A stretch of 11,481 nt of DNA. It comes from DASZTU01 sp035493835 (GTDB lineage: Bacteria > Pseudomonadota > Alphaproteobacteria > Rhizobiales > Devosiaceae). The notes beneath the pieces are model-generated. The model was not told the origin of the DNA, searched no databases, and saw only the letters and a program-made list of their open reading frames with translations. Within the stretch, counting starts at the first letter, position 1, and each line of letters opens with the position of its first letter. The stretch covers positions 1 through 11,481 of the forward strand of contig DATJHO010000033.1 of assembly GCA_035493835.1 (NCBI GenBank). The letters run 5' to 3'. Positions 7,516-11,481 of the stretch are shown piece by piece. The position numbers and the translations under genes are program-made.

Positions 7516-9117
7516 TCAGCCCTTGGTCACGCCGGCGAAATAGGCCTGGTCGGCGTCGAGCCCCTGGATGAAGCCCTTGACGTTGGAGCGCAGCACGATC
7601 TGGTTCTTCGCCTGGAACAGGAACAGGAAGGGCGAGTTCTGCTGCACCTGCTTTTGGATGTCCTGGTAGAGCTTTGCCCGCTCGGCCTGATCCTTCGCCT
7701 CGACGGCGGCCTGGGTCTCATCGCTCAGCTTGGGGATCGACCAGCCGAAGCGCCAGGCCACCGTCTTGCTGCCGTCGTCGCGGTTGATGGCGAAGGCCGA
7801 GGCGTTGGAGTGGGCGTCGAAATAGTCGGGGATCCAGAACAGCAGCGCCGCTTCATCCGAGCGGGCGCGGATCTTGCCGTAAAAGTCGCTCGCGACTTCC
7901 GGCACGATGCTCAAGTTGATGCCGCCCTTGGCAAAGCTCGCCTGCAGCGCCTGCGCGATATCGGGAAACGGCGGCTGGTTGATGACTTCGAGCCTGATAT
8001 TGGTGCCGGCCGGGATGCCGCCCTTGGCGAGGATCGCCTTGGCCTTGTCGAGGTCGAACTTGAACGGGTTGTCGTCGAGCGAGCCCGGGAAACCCTTGGG
8101 CAGGAAGGCCTGGTGCACATCGTACTGGCCCTTGAGCAGGCCATTGGCGATGCCGTCATAATCCACCAGCCAGCGCGCCGCTTCCCACAAAGCGGGGTTG
8201 GCGAGCACCTTGTTGTCCGTGTTGGCGGCGTTGAACGCCATGTAGTCGCTCTCGGCCGATGGCGCCTGTACCACCGTCAGGCCCGGCTTGCCGGAGAGCG
8301 CCGCGATCTGGTCGGCGCCGAGGTCGCGGGCGATATCGGCATCGCCCTGCTGGATCAGCAGGCGGCGTGCGGCCGCATCCGGCACATCCTTGAAGATGAT
8401 CCCCTGCAGCTTCGGCCCGCCGGTGGGCGAAGTCGGGTTGGCGTCGAACACCAGCGCCTCGCCCGGCGTATAGGCGCGGATCTTGAACGGGCCGCTGCCG
8501 GCCGAAGCGTTGTGGAGGTAGGCGTTGCCGAAATCGTTGTTCTTGGCGTTGGCCTCGGCCACCTTCTCGTCGACGATCGAGGCTACCGGCGCGGAGAGGA
8601 TCGAGAGGGCGAACGACATGCCGACCTTGGCCGGCCAGGAAATCGCCACGTGGGTGTCGTCGACCTTCTTCAGGTACTGGCCGACATTGTCCTTGGTCCA
8701 ACCCAGGGACTGCAGGATGAACACCGGCGATTTGTTGAGTTGCAGCGCGCGGTTGAGCGAGAAGATCACGTCTTCGGGGCGGACCGGATTGCCGGAGGCG
8801 AATTTGGCGTCCTTGCGGATGGCGAAGGTGACGCTCTGCCCGTCGGCGCCTTCCTGCCAGCTCTCGGCGAGGACCGGATCGAGCTGGGTCGGCTTTTGCG
8901 CGTCGGATTCGATCAGCCGCTGATAGAGGCTGTTGAAGGATTCCACCGTCGTCAGCTCATAGCCCTCGGCGGGGTCGAGGCTGACGATGTCGTCGATCGA
9001 CTGGGCAACAACCAACACGTTCGGCGGCGTCGCGGCCGCGGCGGTGCCCATGGTGAGCGCGGTCGAGGTGAGCAGCGCGGCAGCGGCCAGCGCAGACGTG
9101 AGCAATCTGGTTTTCAT
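7516..9117 (-). CDS. Periplasmic substrate-binding protein, family 5 (DppA/OppA-like)
   Basis: Periplasmic receptor of the importer operon, 533 residues, the normal length for family 5 solute-binding proteins (peptides, nickel, opines, some sugars). The first ~29 residues form a signal peptide: MKTR, a hydrophobic Ala/Leu/Thr core, then GTAAAA just before TPPNV, suited to signal peptidase I. No lipobox Cys is present. Family features follow: SIDDIVSLDPAEGYE near the mature N-terminus, LAESWQEGADGQSVTFAIRKDAKFASG and RPEDVIFSLNR (about 85-125), and GSGPFKI in the middle. ATG 9117 has GAGGG six bases upstream (9128-9124). It is the first gene of the operon, downstream of the promoter candidate at 9206-9235. 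The ligand is not predictable; peptide uptake is the default guess. Confidence 0.93.
   Translation of the reverse strand: MKTRLLTSALAAAALLTSTALTMGTAAAATPPNVLVVAQSIDDIVSLDPAEGYELTTVESFNSLYQRLIESDAQKPTQLDPVLAESWQEGADGQSVTFAIRKDAKFASGNPVRPEDVIFSLNRALQLNKSPVFILQSLGWTKDNVGQYLKKVDDTHVAISWPAKVGMSFALSILSAPVASIVDEKVAEANAKNNDFGNAYLHNASAGSGPFKIRAYTPGEALVFDANPTSPTGGPKLQGIIFKDVPDAAARRLLIQQGDADIARDLGADQIAALSGKPGLTVVQAPSAESDYMAFNAANTDNKVLANPALWEAARWLVDYDGIANGLLKGQYDVHQAFLPKGFPGSLDDNPFKFDLDKAKAILAKGGIPAGTNIRLEVINQPPFPDIAQALQASFAKGGINLSIVPEVASDFYGKIRARSDEAALLFWIPDYFDAHSNASAFAINRDDGSKTVAWRFGWSIPKLSDETQAAVEAKDQAERAKLYQDIQKQVQQNSPFLFLFQAKNQIVLRSNVKGFIQGLDADQAYFAGVTKG
7520..7524 (-). promoter_or_regulatory. Ribosome binding site deciding a TTG start (permease B)
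   Basis: AAGGG on the minus strand sits inside the last codons of the binding-protein gene, seven bases before TTG 7512. No in-frame ATG is near, so this site supports the TTG start. Translation of permease B probably depends on ribosomes that finish the binding protein. Confidence 0.6.
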
Positions 9118-9205
9118 TTGAAACCCTCGAAACTAAAAACCGGAGTAGCGCGACCCCGGAAACGCCCCTGTTGCGAAAGAAAATACTCCCCCGCCGCGGT
9201 AGCGA

Positions 9206-9235
9206 TTTATCGCCCCTCGGCCTATGTTTTCGCAA
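9206..9235 (-). promoter_or_regulatory. Candidate promoter of the importer operon
   Basis: On the minus strand, TTGCGA (9235-9230) and GATAAA (9211-9206) are separated by 18 bases, a fair sigma70-type match about 90 bases before the binding-protein start. The -10 element lies within the palindrome GCGATTTATCGC (9202-9213), so a regulator bound there would block it. The call rests on sequence match and position. Confidence 0.4.
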
Positions 9236-9300
9236 GAGGGCGGTTTCCCATCTTGTTGATCCCAAGAGAAAAACCTGCCAGCGGCCCGCCACTTGCGGGC

Positions 9301-9318
9301 CGATAATGCTCATTATCG
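9301..9318. promoter_or_regulatory. Perfect 18-base palindrome before the osmC-like gene (operator candidate)
   Basis: CGATAATG-CT-CATTATCG is a perfect inverted repeat with 8-base arms and a 2-base centre. It ends four bases before the ribosome binding site AGGAG (9322-9326). The half-site GATAATG recalls the Fur-box half-site, but the spacing differs (7-2-7 against 9-1-9), so Fur is not assured; TetR- or MarR-type repressors use sites of this size too. It overlaps the -10-like word GATAAT (9302-9307). Confidence 0.5.
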
Positions 9319-9332
9319 CATAGGAGTTCTAA

Positions 9333-9770
9333 ATGACCGCTCACGTCACCGCCCGGCCAGTCAGCGTATCGGCAACCCTGGGGGGCGCTGGAACGGGCAG
9401 CGTTACAGCCGCCTCGGGCGCGTCAGCGGCACTGGCGGGCCTTGCGGCCGATCCGGGGTTCACCCCGCTCGAGTTCATGGATGCGGCACTCTCCGGGTGC
9501 CTCGTGCTCAGCGTCCGGATCGCGGCGCGCAAGCATGGCTGGGGCGAGCGGCTGCTGCGCGTCGACGTCGTGGTCAGCCACGAAAAGGCGCCGGAAGCGC
9601 CGTCGCGGGTCGCCGCCTTCAATTGCAGCTTCGAGATTATCGGCGATTTTTCCGCCGAGGAGCGGGCATTGCTGATCGCGGAAGCGCACGAGATCTGCAC
9701 GGTTGGCAACACGTTCGAACGTGGCGCGGTAATCCGCGATGTCGTCGACCAGACCGTGGCCATCGCCTGA
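9333..9770 (+). CDS. OsmC/Ohr-family thiol peroxidase-like protein
   Basis: 145 residues, the usual length of the OsmC family, whose studied members reduce organic or lipid hydroperoxides in the cytosol with two cysteines. The first cysteine is Cys56 in FMDAALSGCLVLSVRIAARKHG, at the start of the long central helix. The second is Cys122 in AHEICTVGNTFERG, the family's C-terminal cysteine motif. A third, Cys98, is in a beta strand (FNCSF). ATG 9333 has AGGAG (9322-9326) six bases upstream. The stop overlaps the next gene's start as TGATG, so the two are translated together. Family assignment rests on both cysteine motifs and length. It is a general OsmC-like protein, closer to the YhfA/SACOL-like group than to classic Ohr as far as I can judge. 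Its substrate is not known. Confidence 0.85.
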   Translation: MTAHVTARPVSVSATLGGAGTGSVTAASGASAALAGLAADPGFTPLEFMDAALSGCLVLSVRIAARKHGWGERLLRVDVVVSHEKAPEAPSRVAAFNCSFEIIGDFSAEERALLIAEAHEICTVGNTFERGAVIRDVVDQTVAIA

Positions 9771-10297
9771 TGACCGCCCACATTTCCGAGATCGACCCCG
9801 CCAAGGCCAGCGCCGAGCAGCAGGCGGCCCATGACGAGGAAATGCGGCTGCGCGGCCGCATGACGGTGATGAAGCGCACGCTGCTGCATTCGCCGGTGGC
9901 ACTGCGGATCTACGGCGAATGGTTTCCGCTGCGCGAGGAACTGAAGCCGGTGATCGGCGACCGCGCGATCTTCATTTTCGCGCTGGCGATCAGCAAGGCG
10001 GGCGGGAGTGTTACGGCGGTGACGTTCATGCGGCGGGCGCTGAAGCTGATGGGGTTTGATCCGGATGCGCTCGAGCTTTCGGTAGAGGAACGCGACCTCG
10101 TGCGGTTCGGGGAGGCGATCGTCGCCGATCCGAACGCCGTGGGCGATGAGGTCTGGGCACCGCTCAAGGCGCGCTATGCCGAAAAGACGCTGGTCGATCT
10201 CGTCGCCTTCGCAGGGATACAGGTGGCGACCAATCTCTTCATGAGCGTGGTGGATACGCCGCTGGATAGCGAGTTGGGGGAGTTTGTGGAGCGATAG
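9770..10297 (+). CDS. Carboxymuconolactone decarboxylase/AhpD-like protein without cysteines
   Basis: 175 residues, all-helical by composition, starting at the ATG of a TGATG overlap with the osmC-like gene. The pattern fits the CMD/AhpD superfamily. HSPVALRIYGEWFPLREELKP (40-60) is the usual N-terminal helix pair. RAIFIFALAISKAGGSVTAVTFMRRALKLMGFD (65-97) corresponds to the central helix. The region SVEERDLVRFGEAIVADPNAVGDEVWAPLKARY continues as in alkylhydroperoxidase-like members. In AhpD-type enzymes the central helix carries a CxxC followed by His; here that spot reads KAGGSVTAVTF (77-87), and the whole protein contains no cysteine. Thiol peroxidase chemistry is therefore impossible for this protein alone. 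It may be a structural partner, or act by other residues, as some CMD-fold proteins do. The family call is made by eye; the role is unknown. Confidence 0.68.
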   Translation: MTAHISEIDPAKASAEQQAAHDEEMRLRGRMTVMKRTLLHSPVALRIYGEWFPLREELKPVIGDRAIFIFALAISKAGGSVTAVTFMRRALKLMGFDPDALELSVEERDLVRFGEAIVADPNAVGDEVWAPLKARYAEKTLVDLVAFAGIQVATNLFMSVVDTPLDSELGEFVER

Positions 10298-10317
10298 GCG
10301 GAACCAGACCCCTCCTC

Positions 10318-10490
10318 CCCCCTCCCCGCAAGGGGGGGAGGCGCTGCGGCACGCCAGTGCCCCAGCTCCCCTCTCCCCTTGCGGGAGAGGGTGCCGGCAG
10401 GCGGGTGAGGGGTGGACCGCGAGCACAGTGGTGGGGGCAGGCCCCCTCATCCGCCCTTCGGGCACATTCTCCCGCGAGGGGAGAAGGAAG
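10318..10490. repeat. Composite inverted repeat in the gap before the TIM-barrel gene
   Basis: Two similar units of about 45 bases face each other. Unit 1 (10366-10412) runs from CTCCCCTCTCCCCTTGCGGG to GGGTGAGGGG. Unit 2 (10443-10487) runs from CCCCTCATCCGCC to GGGGAGAAGG and is close to the reverse complement of unit 1. Each contains a hairpin (CCCTCTCCC-CTTGC-GGGAGAGGG at 10369-10391; TTCTCCC-GCGAG-GGGAGAA at 10467-10485). Between them lies GGGGGC-AG-GCCCCC (10433-10446). A third fragment at 10318-10341 matches the window start. I recognise the words as a common Rhizobiales intergenic repeat. It ends about 30 bases before the next gene's start. Confidence 0.78.
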
Positions 10491-10518
10491 AAAAGGGAAG
10501 GCTAGGGAGGACAAGAAA

Positions 10519-11346
10519 ATGAAACTCGCTTTCAGCACGCTGGGGTGCCCGAAATGGTCGTTTGCCGAGGTTTTGGCGAAGGGGCCGCCTTATGGGTTCG
10601 AGGGTGTGGCCTTCCGGGGCCTCGGGACCGATGAGCTCGACCTCGCCAAGATCCCGGAGTTCTTCCCCGACCGGCGCGGCCATACGCGGCGGCGGCTGCA
10701 GGAGGCCGGGCTTGCTCCCAGCATGATGCTGACCTCGGCGCGGCTGTTGGTCGAGGACGACGCGGCGGAGGACAGCTTTCAGCTGGTCCGGGGAGCTGTC
10801 GATATCGCAGCAGATCTCGGCGCCCCCTTTGTGCGGGTGTTCGGCGGGCAGATCCCCGGCGGCCTTTCGCATGCCGCGGCGGTCAGCCGGGCCGGCGAGC
10901 GCCTGTCGCGAATGGCCGAGGCAGGCGCCCGGCGCGGTGTCATCGTGCTGCTCGAAACCCATGACGATTTCGTTCTCCCGAGCCTCGTGCGGCGGGTGAT
11001 GGAGGCGGCCGATCATCCCAATGCCGGCGTGCTCTGGGACGTGCACCACCCCTGGCGCATTGCCGAGCGGCCGGTGGCCGAGGCGTGCGAAATGCTGAAA
11101 CCCTGGATCAAATCGGTCGACCTCAAGGACTCGGTGACCGATTTTTCGGCGCGGCTCGGCTACCGCTACGTCAAGCTCGGCGAGGGGGAGTTGCCGTGGC
11201 GCGAGGCGATCGGGCTGCTGAAGGAAGCCGGCTATGATGGCTGGCTGACGTTCGAATGGGAAAAGCGCTGGCATCCGGAAATCGCCGCGCCGGAGGAAGC
11301 TTTTCCGCACTTCGTGGCGACGGTTCGGCGGGAGCTGGAGGCGTGA
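10519..11346 (+). CDS. Sugar phosphate isomerase/epimerase-type TIM-barrel protein
   Basis: 275 residues, typical of the xylose-isomerase-like TIM-barrel family, which isomerises or epimerises sugars and inositol derivatives with a divalent metal. It opens with MKLAFSTLGCP, the usual first strand, followed by GFEGVAFR. Metal-site candidates are Glu146 in VLLETHDDF, Asp174 in VLWDVHHPW with His176/177, Asp201 in IKSVDLKD, and Glu246 in LTFEWEKRW. In most relatives the third position is His (VHLKD); here it is Asp. ATG 10519 has a strong GGGAGG at 10505-10510, eight bases upstream. The gene follows the OsmC/CMD pair in the same direction after 221 bases of repeat, so it could share their transcript or use a promoter I cannot see. 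The exact reaction is unknown. Confidence 0.88.
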   Translation: MKLAFSTLGCPKWSFAEVLAKGPPYGFEGVAFRGLGTDELDLAKIPEFFPDRRGHTRRRLQEAGLAPSMMLTSARLLVEDDAAEDSFQLVRGAVDIAADLGAPFVRVFGGQIPGGLSHAAAVSRAGERLSRMAEAGARRGVIVLLETHDDFVLPSLVRRVMEAADHPNAGVLWDVHHPWRIAERPVAEACEMLKPWIKSVDLKDSVTDFSARLGYRYVKLGEGELPWREAIGLLKEAGYDGWLTFEWEKRWHPEIAAPEEAFPHFVATVRRELEA

Positions 11347-11403
11347 ACCAGCTTGGTTCAGTTAGAGCGCGATCCCTGACTTGAATCATTCACCGCGCTT
11401 CCC

Positions 11404-11481
11404 TCGTCATGGCCGGGCTTGACCCGGCCACCCATGGTGCCTCGCCAGTTACCGCTGTCGGTACCGGAAAGGCATCATGGG
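11404..11481. repeat. MITE-like palindromic repeat, copy B (cut by window end)
   Basis: Starting with TCGTCATGGCCGGGCTTGAC, this is a second copy of the element at 3786-3890, identical over 29 bases (11408-11436) and similar beyond (GCCAGT-ACCGC words shared with a one-base shift). It lies 57 bases after the TIM-barrel stop. The right end would lie outside the window. Between the stop and the repeat (11347-11403) I see only an AGAGCGCGATCC word resembling other Rhizobiales repeats. Confidence 0.75.

Larger units (their letters stand above)
9118..9332. promoter_or_regulatory. Divergent control region between the importer operon and the osmC-like gene
   Basis: These 215 bases separate two divergent starts and are free of the repeat families that fill the other gaps. 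They contain TTGCGAAA (9171-9178) facing TTTCGCAA (9228-9235), a short palindrome GCGAT-TT-ATCGC (9202-9213), a hairpin GGCCCGC-CACTT-GCGGGCC (9283-9301) and the palindrome at 9301-9318. The base composition is less GC-rich than in the coding parts. Promoters for both directions must lie here or further upstream; only the minus-strand one is recognisable. Confidence 0.6.

Noticed and set aside
9283..9301. Hairpin GGCCCGC-CACTT-GCGGGCC as a terminator or riboswitch
   Set aside because: It has no T-tract, sits between two divergent starts where no transcript needs ending, and shows no conserved riboswitch features; it may simply be part of the osmC-like leader.
6841..9306. A very long plus-strand open frame (about 820 codons) opposite permease B and the binding protein
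   Set aside because: It is the mirror of two well-supported genes in high-G+C DNA, where stop codons are rare in some antisense frames. Its translation is rich in Arg, Asp, Gly and His with low complexity and shows no domain.
10318..10490. CRISPR array or tandem repeat array
   Set aside because: The units face each other and are not evenly spaced direct repeats with unique spacers; no cas gene is near.
10357..10518. Upstream extension of the TIM-barrel protein
   Set aside because: The extension is translated repeat DNA; ATG 10519 has a strong ribosome binding site and begins with the usual first strand of the barrel.

Overview
The window is high-G+C bacterial DNA of alphaproteobacterial character. 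Three things point to Hyphomicrobiales, perhaps a Devosia-like organism: dense short genes with overlapping stop and start codons, ABC importers of the kinds abundant in that order, and several families of short palindromic intergenic repeats. The genus cannot be fixed from this sequence alone. The repeats fill nearly every gap between transcription units.

Layout: (1) 295-2100 (+) is a complete ABC exporter half-transporter with fused membrane and ATPase domains. (2) 2101-2487 is a repeat-filled convergent gap that ends in a Rho-independent terminator for the gene on its right. (3) 2488-3540 (-) is a UgpC/MalK/MsmK-type sugar-importer ATPase standing alone, without permease or binding-protein partners. 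(4) 3541-4060 is another repeat-rich gap with a MITE-like palindromic element. (5) 4061-9117 (-) is a complete five-gene peptide/nickel-family (Dpp/Opp) importer operon, transcribed in the order binding protein, permease B, permease C, ATPase D, ATPase F. Every junction after the binding protein is translationally tight. (6) 9118-9332 is a divergent control region with a promoter candidate for the importer and an 18-bp perfect palindrome just before the other gene. (7) 9333-10297 (+) is a two-gene unit: an OsmC-type thiol peroxidase with both cysteines, coupled by a TGATG overlap to a carboxymuconolactone-decarboxylase/AhpD-like protein with no cysteine at all. (8) 10298-10518 is a composite inverted repeat. 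(9) 10519-11346 (+) is a sugar phosphate isomerase/epimerase-type TIM barrel. (10) 11347-11481 begins a second copy of the 3786-3890 repeat, cut by the window end.

How the genes fit together: the Dpp-like operon is self-sufficient for uptake of a peptide-like or other family-5 ligand, which cannot be specified. The OsmC/CMD pair looks like a small redox or detoxification unit. The TIM-barrel enzyme probably acts on a sugar or polyol derivative, and the lone sugar ATPase may energise importers encoded elsewhere. I see no clearly new multi-gene system. The best candidates for a second look are the OsmC plus cysteine-less CMD pair with the palindrome in front of it, the Asp in place of the usual metal-site His in the TIM barrel, the short DppF-like ATPase, and the repeat elements.
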